Assembly (NCBI GenBank): GCA_024128875.1
Contig: JAMYFF010000003.1
Span: 124,001-188,000 of the forward strand
DNA from: Salinilacustrithrix flava
GTDB lineage: Bacteria > Actinomycetota > Acidimicrobiia > Acidimicrobiales > Salinilacustritrichaceae
Length of the DNA: 64,000 bases
Reading direction: 5' to 3'
In this document: positions 8,541 through 17,804 of the stretch, one piece after another
How positions within the stretch are numbered: position 1 is the stretch's first letter
How the letters are laid out: each line of letters opens with the position of its first letter
Made by a program: the position numbers and the translations under genes
The notes under the pieces: generated by a model
Databases searched by the model: none
Seen by the model: only the letters and a program-made list of their open reading frames with translations
What the model was told of the DNA's origin: nothing

Positions 8541-11165
8541 CTACGGCTCGATGTCGACCACGATGTCGGTCGACCCGGCGAGATCGAGCTGGTTGCCCGA
8601 CTCATCATCCCAGTCGCCCGAAACGACGCTGATGACGACCGAGTCACCGACGTAATCGAGGCCATTGTCCGTGCCGGAGATCAGCTGGAGATCAGCGGCG
8701 TCAGTGCCGATGTCAATCGAGAGCTGATCGTCATCGACGGTGGCGTCGCCACCGTCGGTGAGCAGGCAATCAGTGTCAGCCGCAGTCGTGCCCGGAGCCG
8801 CAGTGGCCTCGCACACGATCTGGTAGGTCGAGTCACCATCCGACAGACGAAGGAACGTGCCCGGAGCGTCGAGCGCGTCGGACATGTTCTCGTTGAAGTC
8901 GAACTGCAGTGCGTCGCCACCATCGACCAAACCGAGAGTCGCCGTGTCCGACGTCAGCTCGGTGTTCGTGATGATCGGAGCATCCGCTTCCGGCGGAGTG
9001 CCGGTCGTGAACGGCTCCGAGAAGAGGCTGTCACTCGAGACATACCCAGTCTCGGTTTCCGCCTGGATCCGAGCGACGTACGTGCCGTCAGCAAGGTCGG
9101 AGAACATCAACTGCGTGATGGCGTCCCCGCCACCAAGGGTGTCCACCGAAGCGGTCGAGCCCGTGGCAACGGATGCGCCGGTCGTGGCATTGAAGATTTC
9201 GACGTTGTAGGAGTCGATATCGGCACCCGGGTCGTCCTGTTCGGTCCAGGACACCATCACCTCGTCACCGTCTGCCTCTTCATCGGCATCGCCGAGCACG
9301 GTAACCGTCGGCGTGTTGGAAAGACCGAAGCCCATGTCGTCGAACATCTCGAACGCCACGGGGTTCACACGGCTGTAAGAACCGGAGAAGGTGCCGATCC
9401 CATCCTGAAGGCTCAAGAAGCCCTCGAACACCGAGAAGGAGATCTGACCACCCACATCGCTGCCGTCGTAGTAGAAGGTGTCACCCTCGTCGTACATGAC
9501 CATCCAGCCATTCTCATCGATGAAGTAGCCAGACGACTTGTCAACGAAGAAGACGTCTTCACCCATGCCGTAACCGTTGGGAGCCTCACCAGAGGTCCAG
9601 GTGATGGCACCAGAAACACCGAACGGAACTGCTGGCGTGTTGTCGTTCTCAACGCCAGACGTGCCGTTGTTCAGCAGGAGAGCGTCGTCATCGTCCGCGT
9701 CCTCCCAAGCCACGACATGCACGCAGTCGGTGGTGCCGCCGGTGGTGGTCACGCGGACAAGGAAGTCCCCATCTGCATCGGGGCTCTGATCCTCGAAGTA
9801 CGTCTGCGGGGTGCCACCGTTGCTATCGAAGTTCACGGAGACGATATCGGCACCGCTCTCGACGTTGCCGGCGTCGTCGGCAACGTCATCGAAGTCCCGA
9901 TCCATGAACGAGATCACCTGGTCGGTGTTGGAGACACCGTTGAGGTCGAGGAGGTTCTCACCACCGTCGCCGAACGCTGACGGATTGCCCTGCCCGAACT
10001 CGTAGCACGGGAAGAGCGCGATGTCGTACTCGCCGTCCGGATCTGCACCCGAAACGGTGACCTCCACAATCTCGCCTGCGCCTGCAGTCTGGTCAAAGGC
10101 AGCGATCGTGGTGTCCGCAGGCGAAACCGCGAGCGACTGGTTGGTATCGCACTGCGCGGCGGCCGCAGCAGCGGCCTCCACGTCACCGGTGATGGCAGCG
10201 GTACCACCGAGGATCGACAGGGCGTCGATCGCCTGGCAGTTCTCCGTGAGGAACGCAGCCGTGGCCGGGGTCAGCGTCGCCGTCTGGGTCAGCACCATCG
10301 GGGCGCCCATCTGGGCGGCGTAGGGGCCACCGGCGAGGGCGTCGGCGAAGTCTTCACCGGTCGCCATGGCCACCTCGTCCAGGGTGAAGCCCTGGGTGAC
10401 GTGGAATTCGGCGATCTCGACCGAGGACTCGTACCGGGTGTCGCCGGCGAGGCGCACGACGGTGATGCCGTCAGCCGCGAGGGCGTCCTCGATGTCCTGG
10501 GACACGACCGCAGTACCGCCGACGATGATGACGGTGTCAACAGCGTTGGCGTCGATGTAGGCGGCAGCATCCTCGTGGAGGCTGTCGGCCAGGGTCAGCA
10601 GGACCGGCAGCTCCAGCGCGTGGGCGCCGGGGCTGATGGCCAGGGCATCCGGGAACCGGAGACCGTTGGCGAGCACGGCGGTGGTGCCACCGAGCTCGGC
10701 AGCGATGTCGGCTGCGGTCTCGAAGCGGTCGGCGCCGGCGACGCGGTCAGTGGCGTAGCCGAGCGCAACGAGCTCGGCTTCCACGGCAGCGGACACGGCG
10801 GCGGTGCCGCCGAGGATGGTGACGGTCTCGGCGCCCAGCTCTGCGAGCGCAGCGATGGTGTCGGCCGGGAGGCTGTCCTCGAGGGTCAGCAGGATCGGAG
10901 CGTCGAGGGAGCCGGCGAGGCCGCCACCTGCGAGCGCATCCGGGAACTTCTCGCCGGAGGCGAGGACCACGTTGGCGGAGCCAGCGGGGTAGGCCGAGGT
11001 CGCGGCGTCAGCGGCAGTGCCGTAGCGCGTGGTACCGGCGACACGGACGACGTCCGTGGTCTCCGATGCCTGCACCGGCGATGCCGTGAAAGCCAACCCG
11101 GCAAGCCCGAGCGACGCTGCGAGTGCAGCTGACGCCAAGGCCCGGGTACGGGACTTGTATCGCAT
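8541..11165 (-). CDS. Exported cell-wall-binding (CWB2) surface protein
   Basis: This 874-residue exported protein has a signal peptide nearly identical to that of the protein at 532-3768 (SLGLAGL, cut after VQA at 33). Three CWB2 repeats cover residues 37-350 (FPDALAGGGLAG, ILGGTAAVS, IIVGGTAVVS). Then come an acidic beta-rich region, an FN3-like segment (DEVMVSWTEQDDPG) and a C-terminal Big_5-like domain (ALQFDFNENMSD). The start is ATG 11165, with AGGAG nine bases upstream. The leader carries the 28-base element shared with the 532-3768 gene, so the two may be co-regulated. The plan fits an S-layer or other abundant wall-anchored protein; this is inference. Confidence 0.9.
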   Translation of the reverse strand: MRYKSRTRALASAALAASLGLAGLAFTASPVQASETTDVVRVAGTTRYGTAADAATSAYPAGSANVVLASGEKFPDALAGGGLAGSLDAPILLTLEDSLPADTIAALAELGAETVTILGGTAAVSAAVEAELVALGYATDRVAGADRFETAADIAAELGGTTAVLANGLRFPDALAISPGAHALELPVLLTLADSLHEDAAAYIDANAVDTVIIVGGTAVVSQDIEDALAADGITVVRLAGDTRYESSVEIAEFHVTQGFTLDEVAMATGEDFADALAGGPYAAQMGAPMVLTQTATLTPATAAFLTENCQAIDALSILGGTAAITGDVEAAAAAAAQCDTNQSLAVSPADTTIAAFDQTAGAGEIVEVTVSGADPDGEYDIALFPCYEFGQGNPSAFGDGGENLLDLNGVSNTDQVISFMDRDFDDVADDAGNVESGADIVSVNFDSNGGTPQTYFEDQSPDADGDFLVRVTTTGGTTDCVHVVAWEDADDDDALLLNNGTSGVENDNTPAVPFGVSGAITWTSGEAPNGYGMGEDVFFVDKSSGYFIDENGWMVMYDEGDTFYYDGSDVGGQISFSVFEGFLSLQDGIGTFSGSYSRVNPVAFEMFDDMGFGLSNTPTVTVLGDADEEADGDEVMVSWTEQDDPGADIDSYNVEIFNATTGASVATGSTASVDTLGGGDAITQLMFSDLADGTYVARIQAETETGYVSSDSLFSEPFTTGTPPEADAPIITNTELTSDTATLGLVDGGDALQFDFNENMSDALDAPGTFLRLSDGDSTYQIVCEATAAPGTTAADTDCLLTDGGDATVDDDQLSIDIGTDAADLQLISGTDNGLDYVGDSVVISVVSGDWDDESGNQLDLAGSTDIVVDIEP

Positions 11166-11219
11166 ACAGAAATTCTCCTGTGTTGCTTCTGTGATGTCGT
11201 GGACTACGGCACCGGAAGT

Positions 11220-11247
11220 CCGGCTCCGCCGAGGCTGACGAACCTCA
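11220..11247 (-). promoter_or_regulatory. Conserved 5' leader element of CWB2 genes, copy 2
   Basis: Exact second copy of the 28-base element at 3819-3846, 55-82 bases before the CWB2 start at 11165. Here too a CCGG-loop-CCGG hairpin follows. The element is absent, or too diverged for me to see, before the CWB2 gene starting at 6817. Confidence 0.6.
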
Positions 11248-11362
11248 TTGACGAGAACGACGTTGAGTGACGTTTGTGACAGACGTCCTCGCCGAGGCTG
11301 CACCCTAGGGACGTTGCGAAGTCATATCAACCATTCTCGGCGACTCTTCGTAACGGTCGTTT

Positions 11363-11378
11363 GCCCTGTTCGGGGCAG
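11363..11378 (-). terminator. Short hairpin at end of fourth CWB2 gene
   Basis: A 5-bp stem, TGCCC / GGGCA, with a 6-base loop directly follows the stop codon of the gene at 11380 on the minus strand. It is a weak terminator candidate only. Confidence 0.35.
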
Positions 11379-11379
11379 T

Positions 11380-13827
11380 TCAGGTGGCGATGGGTGCCAG
11401 CAGGCCGTCGATCTGCCACCGGATCTCGTCATCGGTGGGGTCGGTCTGGTTCGCCGTGAGGTCGGCCCGGAAGCCCCCGGCACCCTCTGTGGCGTTCCAC
11501 GTCCCCCCGGTGAACGTCGTGCGCCCTCGGAGCCGCCAGACGCCGTCGACGAAGAGCGCTTCGCCCGAGACGGTGGCCAGGACCGAGCCCAGGCCGGTGG
11601 AGAGCGAGAGGGCGCCGTCGAAGGTGTCCGGGTCCGTCGCACTGGTGCCCCGGCGGATCCGCAGATCGACGGTGGCCCCGGTGACCGACGTCGGCTCGGT
11701 CCGGGAGACAGCCACGATGCCGTCGAGACCGTCGTCGGCGAAGCTGATCCGGGTGAGGGTGCCATCGTCACCGTCGATGCCCGTGTCGGTGCCCTCGAAG
11801 TCGTCGGCCATCCGCTGGCTGATCGGGGCGGAGAGCTCGAAGCGGCCTTCCTCGACAATGTCGAAGGTGCCGGCGTCGGCGACGTTGCCCGACAGGCTCA
11901 CGCCGAGCGCGTTCACCAGGTCGCCGGGCATGTCCGGAACCCGGACGCAGGCCGGCGCGCTCTCGCCGGGGCTGCGGGCAACGCCGTCCCGGTCGGCGAC
12001 GTAGCGGCCGTTGGCGAACACGTCGTGCTCGGCGCCGAACACGGTGGCGAGGGCGTCGGCGTAGACGGCCAGCCAGCGCACGCCATCGAGCGCGCCCCGA
12101 TCGGTGCAGACCTGACCAATCGTCTCCTCGGCGGGCGCTCCTGCCTGGGCGTGCACGGGGGTGAGATCGAGCTCGGTCCAGAAGGTGTCCCCGACGGACG
12201 GCGCCTGGTCGTCGAACACGACGTAGGTCTCCCCAGACACCGCTCGAGCAGCCTGGCGCAGAGCCGTCTCGGCGAGCACGGCGGTGCCGCCGAAGGCGAC
12301 GACGAATCCAGGGTCGAGGCAGGCATCGCTCGCCTGCACGCTCGAGCACCACGCCTGCGCCGGGTCGAAGGTGTTGGCGAGCAGATCGGCGACCGGATCG
12401 GCGAGATCCGGTGAAGCGACCGGGGTGAGCAGGACGGGGACGGCGTCGTGGCTGGGCGTGCCGCCCCGGGTCACCCGGGGGTTGGGGCCGGAGACGGGCG
12501 GCAGGCCCCGGGCGGGGGCGGGCGTGGCGGTGGCCAGGCCTCCGGCGGCAGCGCACCAAGGGCCTGCCCCGAGAGCGTCGGGCCAGCCGACTGAAGCCGC
12601 GCCGCTCCCGGAGGAGGCAGCGACGCAGACCATGGAGGCGTCGTGGTCGCTGCCGTCGCCGGTGCCGAACCAGCCGCCGAACGTCTCGGCCATGGCCACG
12701 CTGGTGGCGTAGCGGTCGGTGCCGGCCACCCGGTGGGTCTCGGCCCCGGTGATCCCTCGCACCTCAGCGAGGGTCTGATCCGGCACCCGGGCGGACCCGC
12801 CCAGCACGACGACGTTGTCGATGACCAGGGAGTTCAGCGCGTCGCGGGTGGCGGTGGGTAGGCGGCCGCTGCCGTCGACGAGGAGCACCGGCACCTGCCA
12901 CGTGGACGTCCACCAGCCGGCAGCGAGCGCGTCGGCGCCGGTGATGCCGTCGGTGAGCACGACCGTCCGGCCCAGCACCTCGCACTCCGTCGGGCCGGAT
13001 CGGAGCTCGACGGCGGCGTTGCCGTGGAAGCCCATGCGGGCGGAGCCATCGGTCACTACGTCGTCGTCGCAACCGAGATCCGTCGGCGACTCACCGGTGC
13101 CGAGTGCACCCGCGATGGCGGCGGCAGTGCCGAAGCGATCGGTGCCGGCGACCCGGAACACCTGGTCGACCCCGAGCCCGAGCACCTGCTGCTCGACCCC
13201 GGTGGGCACGGCGCTGGATCCGCCGACGATGATGGCGGCGTCGACGGTGTCGCAGCCGCCACCGGCGAGGTCGGCCACAGCCTGGCGGGCGGCGAGGGAG
13301 AGCTCCGTGGCGCCCTGGCGAGCCGAGGCAGTGACGACGATCGGCGCGGAGTCGGTGTCGACCCTGGCCACCTCCCCGATCTGATCGAAGGCCGGGTTGC
13401 GCGCGGCAGTGCGCTCCAGCAGCGGCTCGGTGGACAGGTCGGTCGGGTCGGACAACGACGCCGCCGCGAGCGAGTCCGCCGCGGTGTCGCCGGCGGTGAT
13501 GATGACGGCGAAGGGGCAGGTCCCCAGGCCCCACCACTGCTCGGCGTTGGCCAGGTCAGCATCGCCGGATGTTCGGTCGGCGGTGGTGAAGGGGTAGCCA
13601 CCGGCGCCCCGCAGCAGCAGCGCAGCGGAGAGGGATGTCTGGGTGCGGTCGAGCCCGGCGATGCGGATCGAGTGAGCGGTGGCGTCGATGCCCGGGTCGT
13701 TGCCCGCCGCGTTGGGCCAGGGGGACGGGTCCGGCGTCTCGGCGCCGGCTGAGCCGGTCAGTCCCATCATGAGCAGGGCGACGACCGCCAGCAGGCACGT
13801 CAGGACCGGTCGGCGGGTGGAGGCCAC
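11380..13827 (-). CDS. Exported CWB2-repeat protein, coupled to ECF sigma factor
   Basis: This 815-residue exported protein has a signal peptide (LTCLLAVVALLMMGLTGSAGA) and divergent cell-wall-binding repeat 2 units over most of its length (RVAGTDRFGTAAAIAG, IIVGGSSAVP, VVLGGSARVP, RVAGTDRYATSVAMA), with cysteines absent from the other CWB2 proteins here. The C-terminal 150 residues form a separate beta-rich domain (DLRIRRGTSATDPDTFDG). It begins at GTG 13827, only nine bases after the sigma factor stop and without a clear ribosome site, so translation is probably coupled. The neighbour suggests that it belongs to, or senses for, the envelope regulon of that sigma factor. Confidence 0.85.
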   Translation of the reverse strand: MASTRRPVLTCLLAVVALLMMGLTGSAGAETPDPSPWPNAAGNDPGIDATAHSIRIAGLDRTQTSLSAALLLRGAGGYPFTTADRTSGDADLANAEQWWGLGTCPFAVIITAGDTAADSLAAASLSDPTDLSTEPLLERTAARNPAFDQIGEVARVDTDSAPIVVTASARQGATELSLAARQAVADLAGGGCDTVDAAIIVGGSSAVPTGVEQQVLGLGVDQVFRVAGTDRFGTAAAIAGALGTGESPTDLGCDDDVVTDGSARMGFHGNAAVELRSGPTECEVLGRTVVLTDGITGADALAAGWWTSTWQVPVLLVDGSGRLPTATRDALNSLVIDNVVVLGGSARVPDQTLAEVRGITGAETHRVAGTDRYATSVAMAETFGGWFGTGDGSDHDASMVCVAASSGSGAASVGWPDALGAGPWCAAAGGLATATPAPARGLPPVSGPNPRVTRGGTPSHDAVPVLLTPVASPDLADPVADLLANTFDPAQAWCSSVQASDACLDPGFVVAFGGTAVLAETALRQAARAVSGETYVVFDDQAPSVGDTFWTELDLTPVHAQAGAPAEETIGQVCTDRGALDGVRWLAVYADALATVFGAEHDVFANGRYVADRDGVARSPGESAPACVRVPDMPGDLVNALGVSLSGNVADAGTFDIVEEGRFELSAPISQRMADDFEGTDTGIDGDDGTLTRISFADDGLDGIVAVSRTEPTSVTGATVDLRIRRGTSATDPDTFDGALSLSTGLGSVLATVSGEALFVDGVWRLRGRTTFTGGTWNATEGAGGFRADLTANQTDPTDDEIRWQIDGLLAPIAT

Positions 13828-13836
13828 GGCCCGAGG

Positions 13837-15435
13837 CTAGGAGTCGCTGGTGGCGCCGGGGAGGGCGAGGCCGAGTTCGCCCGTTCCTTGCTTCACCACG
13901 AGGGTGCCCTCGAGCTGACCGTCCTCGGCCAGCTCGAACGCCGCGCCATCGGGGAGCATGAACGCCAGGTCGAGGGCGTGGCTCTCGGTGCTGCCCTGTG
14001 TGGTGACGGTCGACCAGCCCTGCACGGTCAGCTTCAAGCTGGTTCCGTCCTCGAGATCCAGGAACATGACCGAACGCTCGACCTGTCGTGGAGCCTCAGG
14101 GTTCTTCGGGTCGGCTGCGACCACGCCGATCTTCCCTTCGAGCCGGCCGGCCACGGTCCGCTCACCGACCACGAGGCTGAGCGGGCCGGAGATGTGCAGC
14201 TCGTCGCTGACCGTCGTCACCGTGAGCGACGCCGACAGCTGGCCGGGGGTGGCCGGTTCGGGGGTCGGCGCCGGATCGACCGGCTGCTCGTCGGCCGGGG
14301 CGGGCGCAGGCGCCGGGGCCGGACTCGAGCCCTCGCCGCTCCGCGTCGAGGTCGTCGGTGCGGGGTCCGACGTCGGCGGCACCGAGCTGGTCGGTGCCGA
14401 CGTCGTGGTGGACACGTCAGCGATGGCGCCCGCCATGCCGTCGTCGGAGGACAGGGCCGTCACCGGGGCAGGCGCCACGGTGGTCGGCGAGGCCGGCTTG
14501 GCGGTCGAGTCCACGGTGACCGGCGCATCGGCTGCGGCGATCGCCGATTCGTCGATGCGCTCCTCCATCGGCGCCGGCTTCTCCCGGGCCCGGTCGACGG
14601 CCACACCGGCGGGGATGGCGGCAGCCGCAGCCAGACCTACGGCCATGGCGGCCTTGCCGAACGCCGGCGCGGTGCTGGATGCTGCCGGTGCAGCGGTGGC
14701 GATGGCCGGGCCGGCCTGGGCGATGATGCTGCTGACCTGGGAGAACGCGTGCGTGGGGGCCGGAGCGGAGGCCGCGATCGTGGCGAGGCTGTGGACCTGC
14801 GAGGCGGCCTGGTTGGCCGCCTCGGCCTCAGCGCCGGTGAGCTGGGTCTGCCGACGGAGCGGAGGGATGGCCCACACGACCAGCGCGGAGGTGCTGGTGA
14901 GCATCCGCTTGAGCATCGTGCGGCCTCGGGAGACCCGGGCTCGAGCGTTCTGCTCGGAGATACCGGCCTTCTCGGCCACGTCGGCGTAGGGCAGCTCGTC
15001 GACGAAGCGGAGCATCAGGACTTCGCGGTAGCTCTCCGGCAGGGCGTCGAGCGCCTCGGTGATCTGCTCCCGCGGCATGGCGTCCATGGCCTCGTCGGCG
15101 GGCGCGGCCTCGACCTCGACCTCGGTGCAGGCCCGGTCGAACAGGCGGGTGTCCCGGCCCCGGCGTCGACCGATGTCGTGGCAGGTGTTGGTGACGATCC
15201 GGTGGAGCCAGGCGTCGAGGTGGTAGTCGCCGTCGAAGCGCTCGATGTTGCGGAACGCCCGAAGGAAGGCGTCCTGCACGGCATCTTCAGCCGCGACCGG
15301 GTCACCGAGGCGGCGCAGGGCGTTCGCGTAGAGGGACCGGTGGTGGCGTTCGACGATGCGCCGGAACGCGTCGGCGTCGCCGGCACGGTGCTGCTCGACC
15401 AGCGTGCGGTCGTCCAGATCGGTGATGAGTGCCAC
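13837..15435 (-). CDS. ECF sigma factor with long C-terminal membrane/extracytoplasmic extension
   Basis: The first 170 residues are a group-4 RNA polymerase sigma factor: region 2 (residues 10-90; AVQDAFLRAFRNIERF, DAWLHRIVTNTCHDI) and region 4 (120-170; LPESYREVLMLRFVDELPY). The remaining ~360 residues are unusual. They contain a hydrophobic stretch near 180 (ALVVWAIPPL), an alanine-rich hydrophobic segment near 258-280 (AAMAVGLAAAAAIPAG), a Pro/Ser/Thr linker and a beta-rich C-terminal domain (LSASLTVTTVSDELHISGPL). The layout looks like a sigma factor carrying its own membrane tether and outside domain instead of a separate anti-sigma protein; no anti-sigma gene adjoins it. The start is GTG 15435. 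The CWB2 gene follows nine bases downstream. Confidence 0.85.
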   Translation of the reverse strand: MALITDLDDRTLVEQHRAGDADAFRRIVERHHRSLYANALRRLGDPVAAEDAVQDAFLRAFRNIERFDGDYHLDAWLHRIVTNTCHDIGRRRGRDTRLFDRACTEVEVEAAPADEAMDAMPREQITEALDALPESYREVLMLRFVDELPYADVAEKAGISEQNARARVSRGRTMLKRMLTSTSALVVWAIPPLRRQTQLTGAEAEAANQAASQVHSLATIAASAPAPTHAFSQVSSIIAQAGPAIATAAPAASSTAPAFGKAAMAVGLAAAAAIPAGVAVDRAREKPAPMEERIDESAIAAADAPVTVDSTAKPASPTTVAPAPVTALSSDDGMAGAIADVSTTTSAPTSSVPPTSDPAPTTSTRSGEGSSPAPAPAPAPADEQPVDPAPTPEPATPGQLSASLTVTTVSDELHISGPLSLVVGERTVAGRLEGKIGVVAADPKNPEAPRQVERSVMFLDLEDGTSLKLTVQGWSTVTTQGSTESHALDLAFMLPDGAAFELAEDGQLEGTLVVKQGTGELGLALPGATSDS

Positions 15436-15577
15436 GAGCTACGTCCTGACCGTCGAGCTCCGAGAGCGCGGGACACCCGTCCCGTCCACGCTCTCCCGCC
15501 GAGAGGTGTCCGAATCCTAACCCGACCAGCCGGTCAGGAGGGAGACTCATCTGCGTCTGATGACCAAGGTCCTGCGG

Positions 15578-16747
15578 TCAGCGATCGAGGACCGACCGGT
15601 AGACGTCGATGGTGGCCGGCCCGATCCGCTCCGGGGCGATCCAGGCGATGGAGGCCGGGCCATCCGCACCGAGCGCCGGGTCGGTGGTGACCAGGGCGTC
15701 GGCCAGGGCGGCGACGTCGCCGGCAGGCACGAGACGGCCGGTGACGCCGTCGGCCACGACCTGGGCCAACCCGCCGACGGAGGAGGCGACCACCGCCCGC
15801 CCACTCGCCAGCGCCTCGGCTGCGACGAGGCCGAAGCCCTCCCGGTGGCTGGGGACGGCGACGATGCGAGCCGATCGGTAGTGAGGTCCGAGCTCATCCG
15901 GTGCGACCGGGCCGGCGAAGGTGACGTCGGCGCCGACCTCGTCGGCGAGCGCGCGCAGGATCGGTTCCTGGCCACCGTCGCCGACCAGCACCACCGGCAC
16001 CGAGGCCTTCGCCGCGGCCCGGATGAGGACGTCGAAGCCCTTCTCCGGGACCAGTCGCCCGACGGCGAGGACGGGCCCGTCCGCGGGTGGCGGGGTCAGG
16101 TCGCCGTGGAGGCCGGCGGCCAGCGCTGGCCGCAGTGGCATGGGCAGGACGGTGGCGTCGACGCCGGCGACCCCCCGGACCCAGCCGGCCAGATCCTCGC
16201 TGACGGCGATGACGGCGTCGGCCCGGCGCAGCACCCAGCGAGCGAACCAGCGCAATGGCCCCTGGGCCATGGCGGCATCGGTGCCGTGCACCTGCACCAC
16301 GACGGGGGTGCCGGTGATGCGGCCGGCGATGACGGCGATGACCCCCGACGGCAGCCACCAGTGGGCGTGGATGACGTCGACCTTCCGGGAACCGCGCACG
16401 ACGTCGACGAGGAAGCCGACGAGGAACAGCGGCAGGAGCAGTGCGCCGGCACCCCGGGCCCGGTGGTGCATGCCGCCGCTGTAGGCAAGGGTCTCGAAGC
16501 GCCGAGGGGCGTAGCGGAAGCGGCGGACGTCGACCGTCGTCGACTCGCCGTGGCGGTCGGTGGCCGGGTAGGCGTCGGTGCTCGGCAGGCCCGGCCCGGC
16601 CGGGCACGAGACGTGGACGTCGGCGCCGGATGCGGTCAGTGCCCGGGCGTGGTCCAGCACGAAGGATGCGTGGTGGTCCGCCGGGTGCCGGGGGAAGCCC
16701 TGCGAGCAGACCAGCACCCGCACGCTGGGCTCGTCGCCGGCGGGCAT
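15578..16747 (-). CDS. Glycosyltransferase family 4 (GT4)
   Basis: This 389-residue GT-B fold glycosyltransferase shows an N-terminal Rossmann domain (VRVLVCSQGFPRHPADHHAS), the connector DVIHAHWWLPSG, and the donor-binding half (VLAVGRLVPEKGFDVLI, VPSHREGFGLVAAEALASG) with the EX7E-type signature. It would transfer a sugar from a nucleotide donor onto a lipid or cytosolic acceptor at the inner face of the membrane. The start is ATG 16747. It is the last gene of a four-gene minus-strand cluster (PIG-L, GNAT, UPF0104, GT4). The acceptor cannot be told from sequence; envelope glycolipid or polysaccharide is the likely area. Confidence 0.88.
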   Translation of the reverse strand: MPAGDEPSVRVLVCSQGFPRHPADHHASFVLDHARALTASGADVHVSCPAGPGLPSTDAYPATDRHGESTTVDVRRFRYAPRRFETLAYSGGMHHRARGAGALLLPLFLVGFLVDVVRGSRKVDVIHAHWWLPSGVIAVIAGRITGTPVVVQVHGTDAAMAQGPLRWFARWVLRRADAVIAVSEDLAGWVRGVAGVDATVLPMPLRPALAAGLHGDLTPPPADGPVLAVGRLVPEKGFDVLIRAAAKASVPVVLVGDGGQEPILRALADEVGADVTFAGPVAPDELGPHYRSARIVAVPSHREGFGLVAAEALASGRAVVASSVGGLAQVVADGVTGRLVPAGDVAALADALVTTDPALGADGPASIAWIAPERIGPATIDVYRSVLDR

Positions 16748-16860
16748 GGAGCGAAACGGTACCAGCGGGTCCGTTCGTGGCCCGGGCTGCGCCTCCAGTG
16801 ATCGCTCGCGCGTGACGTGGGGACTGCCAGTTCCAGAGGCCGACGCGGCGCCTCGCGGCT

Positions 16861-17799
16861 TCAGGGGTCGGCGGCGACGGGCTGGCCCGCGGCCCGGGTC
16901 GCGGCGGCGGCCAACCCGGCGGCGGCCACGTCGGCCACGGTCAGCAGCAGGCGGGCGAGGATCGCCACGAGCGTGGCGCTGGCTGCACCGATGTCGGGGG
17001 CGAGGAGCAGGACGAGGATCGCCTCGCGGAGACCGGCGCCGGCGGGCAGCGGGATCACGACCAGGCTCACCGAGGCGGCGAGGCCGTAGCCGCCGATCGC
17101 CAGGGCGAGCAGCGCCCAGCCCTCGCCGCCGACGTCGACGGCGAGCTGCCAGATCTGCAGGCCGAGCAGGCCGTTGCTGAGCAGGGAGAACGCGGCCACC
17201 CGCCAGATGGTCGTGATCGACAGCGGTGCCTCGAGCGCCGGGCGCTTCAGGATCCGCAGCCCGGTCTGGACCAGCCAGGTCAGGACCTTCGGGTGCAGCA
17301 CGACAGCAAGGGGGATCAGCAGCAGCACCGAGGACGCGTACAGCTCGCTGTCGGCGTCGAGCAGCGCGGGCACGGCGAGCAGGCCGAGCGTGAGGCCCAT
17401 GGCGAGGGAGATGACGAGGACGACGATGCCGGCGGTGGCTGTTCGCTCCCGGCGGACGCCGTGCACCTTGGCCAGCTCCATCTGCCCGACGATCGCCCAG
17501 ATGCTGCCGGGCACGTACTTGGCCAGCTGACCCAGGAAGAAGATGCGGGCGGCAGTGGGGACGGGCAGGCGGTCGCCCAGGCCGGCGAGGGTCTCGCGCC
17601 AGGCGAAGAAGCTGGCGGCGAGGGACCCGATGGTGCACAGCGCGGCGAGACCGACGTGGGTGACCGAGAGGTCGCCGATCCGCTCACCGGCCTCGTCCCA
17701 CTGGCTGGCCAGCGCGAGGACGGCGAAGGCCACCGCCACCACGAGGAAGGCGGCGCGCAGGCGTCGCTGCAGCGCGGAGGTCCGGACGGGTGCGGTCAC
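16861..17799 (-). CDS. LPG-synthase-like / UPF0104 integral membrane protein
   Basis: A 312-residue polytopic membrane protein with about eight hydrophobic helices. It contains the family's conserved patch FLGQLAKYVPGSIWAIVGQ and a C-terminal LPLPAGAGLREAILV region typical of the lysylphosphatidylglycerol synthase transmembrane (flippase-like) domain. No synthetase domain is attached. The start is GTG 17799, five bases after the stop of the GNAT gene, so they share a transcript. In polysaccharide loci such proteins are thought to move lipid-linked intermediates; that role is inferred from family and context. Confidence 0.85.
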   Translation of the reverse strand: MTAPVRTSALQRRLRAAFLVVAVAFAVLALASQWDEAGERIGDLSVTHVGLAALCTIGSLAASFFAWRETLAGLGDRLPVPTAARIFFLGQLAKYVPGSIWAIVGQMELAKVHGVRRERTATAGIVVLVISLAMGLTLGLLAVPALLDADSELYASSVLLLIPLAVVLHPKVLTWLVQTGLRILKRPALEAPLSITTIWRVAAFSLLSNGLLGLQIWQLAVDVGGEGWALLALAIGGYGLAASVSLVVIPLPAGAGLREAILVLLLAPDIGAASATLVAILARLLLTVADVAAAGLAAAATRAAGQPVAADP

Positions 17800-17804
17800 C
17801 GGGT

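Noticed and set aside
11300..11382. AACAGGGCAAAC on the minus strand upstream of a CWB2 gene, resembling the first conserved block of c-di-GMP-I riboswitches
   Set aside because: It is formed by the hairpin just past the upstream gene's stop; the required GACGCAAAGCC block and closing stems are absent.
15578..17638. Treating the whole 686-codon frame as one fused protein
   Set aside because: The GT4 domain begins at ATG 16747; the part upstream is a shifted-frame shadow of the UPF0104 gene.
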